64,000 bases of DNA, from positions 1 to 64,000 of the forward strand of contig NZ_JAKFUM010000008.1 in NCBI RefSeq assembly GCF_021732705.1, in the 5' to 3' direction. The translations under genes and the position numbers were made by a program. The notes under the pieces were generated by a model that worked only from the letters and a program-made list of their open reading frames with translations, was not told where the DNA came from and did not search any database. Position 1 is the stretch's first letter, and every line of letters starts with the position of its first letter. Shown here in pieces: positions 45,141-54,075 of this stretch. The DNA comes from Nevskia sp. (GTDB taxonomy: Bacteria; Pseudomonadota; Gammaproteobacteria; Nevskiales; Nevskiaceae).

Positions 45141-47039
45141 ATGCCGCCGTCCCGCCGCGAATTCCTGCAGCAACTGGCCGCCGCCTCGGCGCTCAGCGCC
45201 ACCGGCCGCGGCCAGGCCGCGAGTCCCGCGTTCGATTACCCGATCGGCGCGCCGCTGCCATTCGCGCACGGCGTGGCCAGCGGCGATCCGCTGGCCGATC
45301 GCGTGATCGTCTGGACCCGCATCACCGAAGCCACGCCGAGCGCTTCGCAGATTCCGGTGCGCTGGTTCGTGGCGCGCGATCCGGCGATGCAGCAGATCGT
45401 CCGCAGCGGCGTGCAGGCCACGATCGCCGACCGTGACTGGACGGTGAAGGTCGACGTCACCGGCCTCAGCCCCGCCACGACCTACTACTACTGCTTCGAA
45501 GCGCTCGGCGCGGTATCGATGACCGGCCGCACCCGCACCGCACCGGCAACGATGGTCGACGAGCTGCGCTTCGCGGTGGTGTCCTGCTCCAGCTACTGGT
45601 CCAGCTGGTGGAGCGGCTACGGCCACATCGCCGACCGCAACGACCTCGACCTGGTCATCCACTGCGGCGACTACCTCTACGATTTCGTCGACGAAGACGA
45701 GGAAGTTCGGGCCCGCAACAACGTCCGCGACACCGCCGACGTCGACTACCGCGACTGGCTGAACATCGCCGAACTGCGCCGCCGTCACGCGCTGTGGCGC
45801 TCGGACCCGAACCTGCTGCGCGCGCACCAGCAGCACCCGTGGTTCATCGTCTGGGACAACCACGACATCGACGAGGACTACGGCAACGAGCTGCCGACGC
45901 CGTTCGATGGCGCGCGCAGCAGCACGACGCTCGCCATCACCACCCGCGTGTTCCACGAATGGACGCCGACCCGCCCGCCGAAAGCCGACGGCAGCGGCGC
46001 GTTCGATCAGGTCGACGACGGTCGCTATCCGGCCCCGGCCGATCCGACGCGGATCTACCGCCGCCTGCCGTACGGCCCGCTGGCCGATGTCTTCGGCATC
46101 GACAGCCAGATCGGCCTGCCGTCGCACGGGCGGCAGCCGGACGCCACGCACCTCGGCAACGGCGCGCCGAGCCTGCTCGGGCGGCAGCAGTTCGAGTGGC
46201 TGACCGGCGCGATGCAGGACTCCGCCCGCGCCGGCACGGTCTGGCGGCTGGTCAACAACCAGACCTGGATCGCCCCGGTCGGCGTGCCGCCGGTGATCGA
46301 CGGCGTGAACCTGCCGAACCCGCTGAACGTGTCGCGCTGGAGCGATTACCCGGCCGAGCGCGCCGCGCTGTTCAGCCACCTGCGCGGCGTCAATCCGGCC
46401 GGCTTGCGGGTCGACAACAACGTCTTCGTGTCCGGCGACGTGCACGGCAACTGGGCGTCCGACCTGATCGAGGACAACTCGCTGATCGGCTCGCGCTACG
46501 TTTCAGCCCTGCCGGCGCCGAACCTGCGCCGTGGCTCCACACCGCTGAACTTTCCCGCCGGCTTCGGCCGCATCGGCACCGGCAACGTCGGCCGCCTGAA
46601 CCTGCGCGAAGCCTCGGTCGGCGTCGAATTCGCGCCGAGTTCGATGGGCCGCGGCGGTGCCGACGAACTGCTGGCCAACGCGCTGCGCCTGCCGGCCGGC
46701 TCAGCGGCGACCGTCGTCGGCACCCGCGCCATCGAAGCCGCGATCATCGCCGCGAACAAGAACTGCCAGTTCATCGAATGGGTCGACCACGGCTACGGCA
46801 TCGTCAGCCTGACCGCCGAACGCGCGATCTTCGAATGGTGGTGGCAGGACAAGCTGACGCCGGGCAGCCCGGACGTGCTCGGCCGCCAGATGATCGCGTG
46901 GGCCGAAGACCGCCCCGGCATCCGGCCGCGCTATCGCAACCAGATCGACAACGTCACCGCGCACGGCCTGGCGATCGCGGCGACGGTCGGCACGCGGGCC
47001 GCCGCACCAGCCCCCAGCGCCGTGCTGCTCGCCCATTAA
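45141..47039 (+). CDS. phoD: PhoD-family alkaline phosphatase (Tat-exported)
   Basis: A 632-residue phosphodiesterase/phosphatase. The N-terminus SRREFLQQL is a twin-arginine signal, so the folded metalloenzyme is exported by Tat. The PhoD N-terminal Ig-like domain (HGVASGDPLADRVIVWTRI) is followed by the metallophosphatase core with CSSYW, HCGDYLYDF, WDNHDIDEDYG and VSGDVHGNW. Its stop codon lies inside a 25-bp repeat shared with the RAYT locus. No Pho box was searched for or noticed. Confidence 0.92.
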   Translation: MPPSRREFLQQLAAASALSATGRGQAASPAFDYPIGAPLPFAHGVASGDPLADRVIVWTRITEATPSASQIPVRWFVARDPAMQQIVRSGVQATIADRDWTVKVDVTGLSPATTYYYCFEALGAVSMTGRTRTAPATMVDELRFAVVSCSSYWSSWWSGYGHIADRNDLDLVIHCGDYLYDFVDEDEEVRARNNVRDTADVDYRDWLNIAELRRRHALWRSDPNLLRAHQQHPWFIVWDNHDIDEDYGNELPTPFDGARSSTTLAITTRVFHEWTPTRPPKADGSGAFDQVDDGRYPAPADPTRIYRRLPYGPLADVFGIDSQIGLPSHGRQPDATHLGNGAPSLLGRQQFEWLTGAMQDSARAGTVWRLVNNQTWIAPVGVPPVIDGVNLPNPLNVSRWSDYPAERAALFSHLRGVNPAGLRVDNNVFVSGDVHGNWASDLIEDNSLIGSRYVSALPAPNLRRGSTPLNFPAGFGRIGTGNVGRLNLREASVGVEFAPSSMGRGGADELLANALRLPAGSAATVVGTRAIEAAIIAANKNCQFIEWVDHGYGIVSLTAERAIFEWWWQDKLTPGSPDVLGRQMIAWAEDRPGIRPRYRNQIDNVTAHGLAIAATVGTRAAAPAPSAVLLAH

Positions 47040-47059
47040 TGTGTATCTGACCCCAATTA
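47035..47059. repeat. RAYT-associated 25-bp repeat, copy B
   Basis: A 25-bp stretch identical, in reverse complement, to 60443-60467 beside the RAYT transposase gene; its core TCTGACCCCAATTA also occurs at 12.4 kb. It overlaps the phoD stop codon (TAA at 47037-47039). An imperfect second arm may follow (CCGGGGTGACC around 47076). Confidence 0.85.
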
Positions 47060-47099
47060 CCGATCCCGGGAAATCCGGGGTGACCGGATCGACGCGCGC

Positions 47100-47765
47100 C
47101 TAACCGCCCGCGGCCGTCAACCGCTGCTCCAGTTCCGCGAGCTTCGCTTCCAGTTCCGCCACCCGCGCCTCCAGCACGGCCACGCGCTCCAGCCCGCTGC
47201 CGGTGCCGGCCGGCGCCCGCGCCACCGGTGCTGCGGACGGCGCAGGCGCGTCCTGCACCGGAATGTCCGGCGTGCCGGACAACAGATGCACCCAGCGCGA
47301 CGCCGCCTGACCGGGCAGCCGCGGCAACTGCATGACGAACGGCTGCGCGCGGTCCAGCAGATCGTTCAGCGCGGCCTGCACGCCGTCGGCATCGGCCGGG
47401 CCGTTCAGCGGCGCGCTGTTGGTGCGCAGCTCCGCCGGCGTCTGCGGGCCGCGCAGCATCAGGGTCGCCAGAACGGCCATCGTCGCCGGCTTCAGCAGTA
47501 GCTGGTGCTGGAAGCGATGCCGCCACTTCGGCACGCGGCCGGCGTTGTCGTCGCGCGTCACCAGCTTTTCGGCTTCCAGCGCGTTCAGCGCCGCGCCGGT
47601 ATCGCCCTCGCTCAGGTTCATCACCGGATGGCGCGAGTTCTTCTGGTTCGACGCCATCATCAGCGCGTTGACGGTCATCGGGTAGTACTGCGGCGTGGTG
47701 ATCGATTTCTCGACCAGCGCCGCCAGCACGCGGGCTTCGTTCGGGGATAGATAAAGAGTGCTCAT
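47100..47765 (-). CDS. YceH family protein (DUF480)
   Basis: A 221-residue YceH-type protein: two winged-helix domains (LSPNEARVLAALVEKSITTPQYYPMT and LMLRGPQTPAELRTNSAPL) and a C-terminal coiled coil of hydrophobic heptads (VAVLEARVAELEAKLAELEQRL). Its function is unknown; the fold suggests DNA or protein binding. The ATG at 47765 matches the family start MSTLxLSPNEARVL. It is convergent with phoD. Confidence 0.92.
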   Translation of the reverse strand: MSTLYLSPNEARVLAALVEKSITTPQYYPMTVNALMMASNQKNSRHPVMNLSEGDTGAALNALEAEKLVTRDDNAGRVPKWRHRFQHQLLLKPATMAVLATLMLRGPQTPAELRTNSAPLNGPADADGVQAALNDLLDRAQPFVMQLPRLPGQAASRWVHLLSGTPDIPVQDAPAPSAAPVARAPAGTGSGLERVAVLEARVAELEAKLAELEQRLTAAGG

Positions 47766-47914
47766 GCCGCGATTATCGCGCCGCGGATGAATGTGATGTG
47801 ACGGCCGGTCAGCCGCGACGCTCAAGCGCCCGTTCTTGCCGCCGATAGCAGGGACGAGACCCGCCGCGCGAAACCGGCCGGGTCGGGATACCCCGCCTCC
47901 TTCCGGGATCGATC

Positions 47915-49201
47915 ATGCGGATCGGCACCGGCGTCGCGCTGCCGACGCCTCCTCCCCCCACGCTGACGCCGGCCGCGGCCGTGCTGGATCGCGCCGTGCT
48001 GCTGCGCGTGGCCGCGCTCGCGGACCAAGCCCTGCGGCCGATCTTCGATCTGCCCGCCCACGCACCCGCCGGCAGCACGGCACCACCCACCGCCCGCGAA
48101 GCGCTGGCCATCGCCGCCGCCCTGCAAGCGCTGGCGCAGGACGGCGACCTGATCGCCGCACACGGCGGCACGCCCGCCGGTCTGCCGGCGCAGGCGTTGT
48201 CCGCCCTGCTCGGCGCGCGCGCGCTGCTCGGCGCCAGCCTGCCCGCCGTGCCGCCCGGCGCAGCGCCAGGATCGATTCCCGGCACTGCACCCGGAATTCC
48301 CGCAGGTCTCGCGTCATCGACCGTGCCGGTCACGCTCGCCAGCGCACTGACGCTGGCCGCCGCCGCCGTGCGCGGGGCCGATCGCCTGAGCCTGTCGCCC
48401 GCCGTGACCGCGCTGCGCCTCGCACCGATCGCGGGCACGCACGCGCCGGTGATCGAACTGACGCTGGCCCTGCTGACCGCCCTGACCGGCGAAGCCCGCA
48501 GCCGCGTGCAGTTGCTGGCCCATGACGCGGCGCTCGGCGCTGAACTCTCCACCACCGGCGGCTTTGCCGATCCGCTGACCGCCGCCAGCCAGATCGGCAA
48601 GCCCGCCGCCGACGTGCTGCAACTGCTGGTGCGCGGCAACCTGCGCACGCTCGACGCCAAGCTCGTCGACCTCACGCTCGGCCTCACCGTGCAGCGCCAG
48701 CCCGGCACCGCCACCTTGGACGACGCCGCCCTCGCCACCCTCCGCACCACGCTCGAACAACTCGCGCACCGCAGCATCACCAGCGACTTCCCGGGCGACG
48801 CCGCCACGCTCGCCGGCCAAAGCGCCCGCTTCCAGGCGATGCTCGATCCGGTCGGCCTGTGGCCGATGCAAAGCTTCCTGCTCTCCGGCCTGCTGCTGCT
48901 CGGCGCCGCGCGCGACATCGACCCCACCGACGAGCTCGACGAGATCGACGACCACGAAGACGCAGCGTCAGTCGATATGGACAGCGATGACGATGCCGAT
49001 GCCGACGAACGCTCGGGCGACCAGCAAGCCGCCGATCAGCAGTTGGCAACGCCCGAAGCGGCCAATGGCGATCAATCCCTCACCATTGTGCTCGACGACG
49101 GCGGCCCGCCGGTCATCTCCGCCAGCGCGTGGCTGGAACTGGAACTGCGGCATTGGCGGACGCAGTTGCGACTGTGGATGAGTCTTCCGGTTGCGGGCTA
49201 G
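47915..49201 (+). CDS. Hypothetical protein, Ala/Pro-rich with acidic linker
   Basis: A 428-residue protein I do not recognise. It has no signal peptide. Residues 1-135 are Ala/Pro/Gly-rich, 135-340 are Ala/Leu-rich and probably helical with short hydrophobic stretches, 345-395 form a very acidic low-complexity linker (DELDEIDDHEDAAS...), and the last 40 residues (WLELELRHWRTQLRLWMSLP) form an amphipathic end. Codon use is GC-rich and host-like, unlike the NACHT gene next to it. A flagellar hook-length-like protein was considered but no FliK core was seen. Confidence 0.6.
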   Translation: MRIGTGVALPTPPPPTLTPAAAVLDRAVLLRVAALADQALRPIFDLPAHAPAGSTAPPTAREALAIAAALQALAQDGDLIAAHGGTPAGLPAQALSALLGARALLGASLPAVPPGAAPGSIPGTAPGIPAGLASSTVPVTLASALTLAAAAVRGADRLSLSPAVTALRLAPIAGTHAPVIELTLALLTALTGEARSRVQLLAHDAALGAELSTTGGFADPLTAASQIGKPAADVLQLLVRGNLRTLDAKLVDLTLGLTVQRQPGTATLDDAALATLRTTLEQLAHRSITSDFPGDAATLAGQSARFQAMLDPVGLWPMQSFLLSGLLLLGAARDIDPTDELDEIDDHEDAASVDMDSDDDADADERSGDQQAADQQLATPEAANGDQSLTIVLDDGGPPVISASAWLELELRHWRTQLRLWMSLPVAG

Positions 49202-49368
49202 GTTGCGCCCTGAGCCGGCGTGTTGGCTCAACTGCGATGAAGCCGGCTTACTTAGCCAAGCACACTGGTGTGTTGCCCGACTAAATCGGGCGACCCCTGC
49301 CTCCACTGGCTGCTATCAGCCCGAAGCGGCCATCGAAAAGCAATAGAACACATTCTCGATGTATCGCT

Positions 49369-51696
49369 TTAGGCAATTTCTTTAGCATCTCGGACTATGG
49401 CCTCTCCGCACTGAACCGGTGCGTTAAGTATCCTCTTCACGCGCCCCAAGGCCTTTCTGACAGGAAGCCAGATGATGCCGTCCCCGCGAGAATACTCTGT
49501 CGCCAACTGGTGACGCTTCAGCAAAGCCAAGACATCTGCAACGCAGCGTCTTTCGTCAACATCTAGCCCCCTATATAGGGCGCCTTCAGCCCTTCCGGAT
49601 AGGCTTTGTACGAAGAGCTTTCTTAAAGTTATCAGAAGAACTTTCTCGCCAATGCTCATTTGCGTTGCGCGTATAGCCCCATTAGTTCCTATCTCGTCAA
49701 AGGCGCCGTATTCGCACGAAACGGAAAATTTATCCTCTGGAAGATCTTGAGCTGAAATCCGCCCCGTCACCCGGTCAAATAAGCACTGATCAAATCGAGG
49801 TAATCGGTCCATAGGAATGTCATTTTCTATGGCGATGTGGTCAAAAAGACAGTGGCTAAATGACAACCTGCTTAGGTCCACCATACCTCGATGAAAATCA
49901 ATATTTGTCGGCGAATAGTTCATTTCCTTTACTGAAAGAGGAATGTCGAGTTCGAAATCGCCGGCGACTACAACGCTAGCCACATCACCTCGGGCACATG
50001 AAATGTCCGTTCTAGTATTCAGAAACGCAACAGTCTGCCTGACCAGCCCACGCGCATCGCCCTTCGCCCTGATCTTTCTTATCGTAGTTTCCGCGCCCAC
50101 TGGATTGATGCAACGTTCACACGATGACATCGAATCCACCCAAATTTGATTCTTTACAATCTCATAGGGCGTTTCGAAAAATCGAAATAGCTCAGTTCCC
50201 GTGCATACCGCCGCTAGTTCTTTATCCACAAAGCATCGACTTTCGTCTTCAGCTCTGTGTATACCAAGTCCAGGCAGTCGCTGAATTGCAAGAAGTCCTT
50301 GCTCATCCGGTTCATAACCACACACTTCATTGAACACGGCAACGAGCGAACTTCTAGTAATCGGCCCTAAACCATCTTCCGACGACCTCGCCATTGTGGA
50401 AGCCCGCTCGAGAATTCGGCGCAATGTTGCGCCGTCAAGGTTCGTTTCAATCTGCTGTTCTCTTTGATATATGCGATCGAGCAGGTAATCCCAACCGTCA
50501 ACAGCATCAAGCGGAGTGATGGAGCCGTTAAAACCGGCGAGCAAGTCTTTCGATGCGAGGTAGCCAAGAAGCAACGGCCTAGTAGGTAGCCATGCGGGTA
50601 ACGAAGCATTGCCATCTACACTAGGGAAAGCCGATAGAAATGTCTTCATCTGTTCATCGGAGAACTCATCCATGCTTAACGAAGTGGGATTTCGTAAGCC
50701 AAGCGCGCTGCCAAGTTCATGTTCGCTCTCGAAGTAATGACTTCGTCCTCCGACTACGACTCCTACGTTGACGCTATCTCTAATGAGTTTTCGAATTCCC
50801 TCTAGAGATCTCATGCGCAGATCTTTAAGCTTTTTCCAAGATCCTTGTACTCCCAGCGAAGCGATTTCATCAAATCCATCGGCCAATAGAATTACGAAGC
50901 CAGCGCGCCAAGCTCTAATTAGTGATGGCGGCGACTCGAATCCTATGCTGCGCGCATGCCGCTCGAGGATTTCGACAGGATCACGCTGGCCTGAATGTTC
51001 GCGCAGATTTATGTAAACAGGGAACTTTGGCGTGACTCCCTTCACATATTTATCATGCAGACGCACGAAAATTTCTCGTAGTGTCATGCTTTTTCCGGCG
51101 CCATACTGTCCAGTAATCGCAAAGTGTTTCCCAACTAGAAGCTGCTCAATGACCTCCCTCACTGATAATGCCTGACCCAACATACTTGATAACCCTAATT
51201 CCACAAAGGGTACAGAGGGAGTTAGTGAGCTTGAGGTGAAATCTTGCACGCTTCCAAAACTATGATTACTCCGGGCTGACAAATAAGCCCGTACGTCTAT
51301 CAAGCTTTGCTGAAACTGCGAGAAAGAGACTGCCCGCACTTGTCCCTTCCCTATTTCTTGAACTTCTTTCCGCTGATCGGCCGTCGGTTCATTCTTGGTG
51401 ACGAACCATCCGATGGCGACCTTTAGAGTTCCCTTTCGATTGTGCTCGGCAATCGCCTTGAACAGCTTGCGGGTATCGTCCTTAGCTTTGCCGCTTCCGG
51501 ACGAGACTGTCGCCTCCAAATAATTGACTGACTCCTCGGTCTCGAATACACCGTCCCTTTCGCGGCCATCCAACATTTCGGCTCCGGAAAATTCAGCACA
51601 TGGCCACTTAGCCCGGGCAATTCGTCTGACTTCGTTTTCGAAGTCTTTGTCGGCCTGTTGACTTGACACATTCACCTCCGTAGATCCGTCGCTCAT
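49369..51696 (-). CDS. Predicted nuclease-NACHT NTPase, candidate antiphage protein
   Basis: A 775-residue STAND-type protein. N-terminus (about 15-130): PD-(D/E)xK/Mrr-like nuclease domain, with RERDGVFETEE (D48), the E61-x-T63 core of LEATVSSGSG and K70/K72. Centre (about 185-420): NACHT NTPase with Walker A GQYGAGKS (196-203), Walker B-like LLADGFDE (270-277) and sensor Arg in VGGRSHYF. C-terminal part (about 590-670): pentapeptide-like F-x-x-C-x-F repeats (LSFSHCLFDH, FDQCLFDRV); last 90 residues winged-helix-like. Base composition is clearly more AT-rich than its neighbours, indicating transfer. Bacterial NACHT proteins of this layout are known antiphage systems; function here is inferred. 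AAGG lies 5 bases before the ATG. Confidence 0.82.
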   Translation of the reverse strand: MSDGSTEVNVSSQQADKDFENEVRRIARAKWPCAEFSGAEMLDGRERDGVFETEESVNYLEATVSSGSGKAKDDTRKLFKAIAEHNRKGTLKVAIGWFVTKNEPTADQRKEVQEIGKGQVRAVSFSQFQQSLIDVRAYLSARSNHSFGSVQDFTSSSLTPSVPFVELGLSSMLGQALSVREVIEQLLVGKHFAITGQYGAGKSMTLREIFVRLHDKYVKGVTPKFPVYINLREHSGQRDPVEILERHARSIGFESPPSLIRAWRAGFVILLADGFDEIASLGVQGSWKKLKDLRMRSLEGIRKLIRDSVNVGVVVGGRSHYFESEHELGSALGLRNPTSLSMDEFSDEQMKTFLSAFPSVDGNASLPAWLPTRPLLLGYLASKDLLAGFNGSITPLDAVDGWDYLLDRIYQREQQIETNLDGATLRRILERASTMARSSEDGLGPITRSSLVAVFNEVCGYEPDEQGLLAIQRLPGLGIHRAEDESRCFVDKELAAVCTGTELFRFFETPYEIVKNQIWVDSMSSCERCINPVGAETTIRKIRAKGDARGLVRQTVAFLNTRTDISCARGDVASVVVAGDFELDIPLSVKEMNYSPTNIDFHRGMVDLSRLSFSHCLFDHIAIENDIPMDRLPRFDQCLFDRVTGRISAQDLPEDKFSVSCEYGAFDEIGTNGAIRATQMSIGEKVLLITLRKLFVQSLSGRAEGALYRGLDVDERRCVADVLALLKRHQLATEYSRGDGIIWLPVRKALGRVKRILNAPVQCGEAIVRDAKEIA

Positions 51697-51789
51697 CGTA
51701 CCTTGCAGCCTTAACTAAATGTCCCCTTCTGGCACCGCAGCCGACATTAAAACTTGTCTATTGTTCGCGCGTCCGGCGCTCAACAATCC

Positions 51790-51852
51790 AAAAAAAAATC
51801 CCCTCCTGCATGATCCCGGATGATTGATCACCCGGCGGCACAAAAGGGGAAG
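51790..51852 (-). terminator. Structured terminator with T9 tract
   Basis: On the minus strand an inner stem CCGGGTGAT/ATCATCCGG and an outer TCCCCT/AGGGGA pair are followed by nine T residues (A9 at 51790-51798 on the plus strand). It lies after the leftward gene at 51939 and upstream of the NACHT gene, so it would keep read-through of the secreted-protein gene out of the NACHT gene. Confidence 0.7.
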
Positions 51853-51888
51853 ACAGCACCCGCCTGAACCCATCACGGGTCATGGCGG

Positions 51889-51927
51889 CTCGGCACCGGG
51901 TAGCGGTTCGTGCCGCCCGGTGCCGAG
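51889..51927. repeat. Perfect 12-bp hairpin downstream of secreted-protein gene
   Basis: CTCGGCACCGGG (51889-51900) and its exact reverse complement (51916-51927) with a 15-base loop, 11 bases past the stop of the 51939-53531 gene. With the T9 structure 37 bases further on it may form a two-part termination or mRNA-protecting region. Confidence 0.75.
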
Positions 51928-51938
51928 GTCACATCAGG

Positions 51939-53531
51939 TCACGGAGTCGGCAGCGGGACCGGGAGCTGCGGCAGGGTGCCGCCGCCGAGGACGCCGCCCA
52001 GGCCGCCGAGCACGCCGCCGAGGGATGGCACGGTGGGCGGGAACACGACCGGCGGGGCGTCCGCAGCCACGCCGTAGTCGACGACGAATACGCCGCCTTG
52101 GGCGTCGGTGCGGGCGTTGCTGAGCGTGTACTCGCCGGCCGGCACGTCGTAGTAGAACGTGGCCGGGGCGGAGGCGAACGGCAGGACCAGTGGCGGCGGG
52201 ATCACGGCGTTCGGGCCGAGCACGCCGACGACGTTGCCGAGGCCATCGGTCACGGTGCTGCTGCCGAGGTTGTGCCAGCGCACGAACATGAAGCTGGACT
52301 GCTGCGCCCGCACTTCCGCGGCGCGATAACCCGCGGTCAGGCCGAGCGCGTGACGCGGCACGCTGACGCCGGTGCTGAGCACGCCCTGCGGCGCACGCGG
52401 CGGATGCTGGCGCACGTCGACCGGTTCCAGCCCGGCGATGCGCATGGCGGAGGCCACGGCACCGTTGGTCAGCGTGTTCAGCAGTACGGCGTCGGTCGTG
52501 GTCTGCAGGCCGAAGAAGCTCACCGGCGGAGACTGCGTGGCGAGTTCCGGCAGCGAGGTGCCCGGCACCAGCGCCTCGAAGCCCGGCGCCTTCGCGAACG
52601 GGCTTGCGAACTGCGCGGCTGCGGGTCGGCGGCTGTGCACGGTGCCGATCCGGTCGTACGCGGCGAGCAGCAGGTCGGAGCCGGTGGCGCGGGTCGCGAA
52701 CTGGCCGGCGTTGACCGGATAGGCGAAGCGGAACGTCGGGTTGGTGGCGATGACGCGATCCGGCGTGCTGATCGCCGTGGCGACGCGAACGGTGCGGCAG
52801 CGGCTGACGCCGAACACGGTGATGGTGGTGGCGCAGGAGGTGACGATCTCCAACTGGGCCGCCACCGGTGCCTGGATGGCGATGGTGTCGTTCACCAATG
52901 CCTGATCGATGCCGGCCAGCGTGACCAGATCGGTGTCGACGTTGGTGCGGATGGTGAACGAATCGCCGACGCGGACGTTCGGCGTCACCAGCAGCACGAA
53001 CGGCCGGCCGATGGTCACGGTCTGCGTGACCGCGCGGGCGTAGGTCGCGATCGAGCGGATGTTGTGCGGCAGCAGGAACGGCGCGAGGTCCGGCGCCACC
53101 AGCGAGCCGGCCAGCCACGCGGCGGTCTGCGCGGTGCCGAGCAGCTCGGTGATCGTCCGCAGCGTGGTGCCGGGCGAGAACGGCACGCCGAGCGCGCTGC
53201 CGTTCAGCGCCGGCAACTGGTTCAGGCCGAGCGAGGCCACGGTGCGGGTCACGGTCACGGCGAGCTGGTCGCGGATCGCCTGCGCCTGCTCGACGTTCGG
53301 GTTCTGCTCCAGATCACGCGTGAACTTGGCCAGCTCCAGCGCCAGCTCGGCCGGCAGCGTTTCGCCGATGACGCTGACGGCGACCAGCGCGGCGGCCTGG
53401 TCGGTGTTCAGGATCGACGCGCTATCCGCAGACGGCGCGGTATCCGCCGGCTCGGCATGGGCGACAGTGCCGTACAGCAGGCCCGCGCCGGCGACGATCG
53501 CGCGCAACAACGGTTGTTTCAACATCTTCAT
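51939..53531 (-). CDS. Secreted protein of unknown function
   Basis: A 530-residue protein from ATG 53531, preceded by AAGGAG, with a clear signal peptide (LLRAIVAGAGLLYGTVAHAEP). No known domain was recognised. The mature chain is rich in Thr, Ala and Val, alternates short beta strands (FTIRTNVDTDLVTLAG, TFYYDVPAGEYTLSNART), has one Cys pair (TSCATT...SRCRTV) and ends in a Pro/Gly/Leu-rich tail (GGVLGGLGGVLGGGTLPQLP). The segment VGDSFTIRTNVDTD is compatible with a secreted Ig- or jelly-roll-like fold. The open frame upstream to 53693 lacks signal features and was dropped. Confidence 0.7.
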   Translation of the reverse strand: MKMLKQPLLRAIVAGAGLLYGTVAHAEPADTAPSADSASILNTDQAAALVAVSVIGETLPAELALELAKFTRDLEQNPNVEQAQAIRDQLAVTVTRTVASLGLNQLPALNGSALGVPFSPGTTLRTITELLGTAQTAAWLAGSLVAPDLAPFLLPHNIRSIATYARAVTQTVTIGRPFVLLVTPNVRVGDSFTIRTNVDTDLVTLAGIDQALVNDTIAIQAPVAAQLEIVTSCATTITVFGVSRCRTVRVATAISTPDRVIATNPTFRFAYPVNAGQFATRATGSDLLLAAYDRIGTVHSRRPAAAQFASPFAKAPGFEALVPGTSLPELATQSPPVSFFGLQTTTDAVLLNTLTNGAVASAMRIAGLEPVDVRQHPPRAPQGVLSTGVSVPRHALGLTAGYRAAEVRAQQSSFMFVRWHNLGSSTVTDGLGNVVGVLGPNAVIPPPLVLPFASAPATFYYDVPAGEYTLSNARTDAQGGVFVVDYGVAADAPPVVFPPTVPSLGGVLGGLGGVLGGGTLPQLPVPLPTP

Positions 53532-54075
53532 CGGTGAGGCTCCTTGTCGATTTTCTTGGATGTGCCACGGTTCAGCGCTCCCGGCCGCACCACACCTGTG
53601 GCGGGCCGCACCCACTGCGACAGACACCCCGTCCAGCAACGCTCCAGCGACCTTTCGCGCACGCTCCGCACGCCGAAGGTAGCCGGCTGGCATACGGGAT
53701 AGTTTGGAAATAGAAGCTGTTCGGAAGATGAACTGTCTGAAAGCTCCATGAACGTCAACATTCCGTTCAGGGCACGCTTTCCGATGCCATTGATATCACT
53801 GCATGACAGCGATTGCAAAAGAAACTTTGATTGTCGGAATTCGACTGGTGGCCGCGTGTCTGAACGCCACCGTCGTTAGAGATTCAGCGAACAATTGTTT
53901 GTTTATATTGTTTTTTTTGAAAGCCGCTCGGAAGCCGCACTCCGGAGCAGCATTGATCTTTTGAAAAATAGGTTTGATCAATGATCACTGTTCGCAGAAC
54001 AGCGGTTCGACAACGTTATCGGCAGACAGCAAAAAGCCCGCGCGAGGCGGGCTTTTCGGTACCACGGGCCTGAGG
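53532..54075. other. 544-bp AT-rich intergenic region
   Basis: It lies between gltD and the secreted-protein gene, both leftward, so it should contain the promoter of the latter and the 3' end of the gltBD transcript. From 53690 to 54010 it is distinctly AT-rich (for example TTGTTTGTTTATATTG followed by a T8 run near 53908-53920), unlike the rest of the chromosome. Only short unsupported open frames are present. The gltD terminator is at 54031-54056. Confidence 0.6.
54031..54056 (-). terminator. Rho-independent terminator of gltBD
   Basis: A 10-bp stem AAAAGCCCGC/GCGGGCTTTT (54032-54041 and 54047-54056) with a 5-base loop. Read on the minus strand it ends in a T run and lies 20 bases after the gltD stop codon. 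Confidence 0.9.

Noticed and set aside
53796-53981. 61-codon minus-strand open frame in the AT-rich gap
   Set aside because: No ribosome-binding site, no family resemblance, and it lies in AT-rich intergenic DNA.
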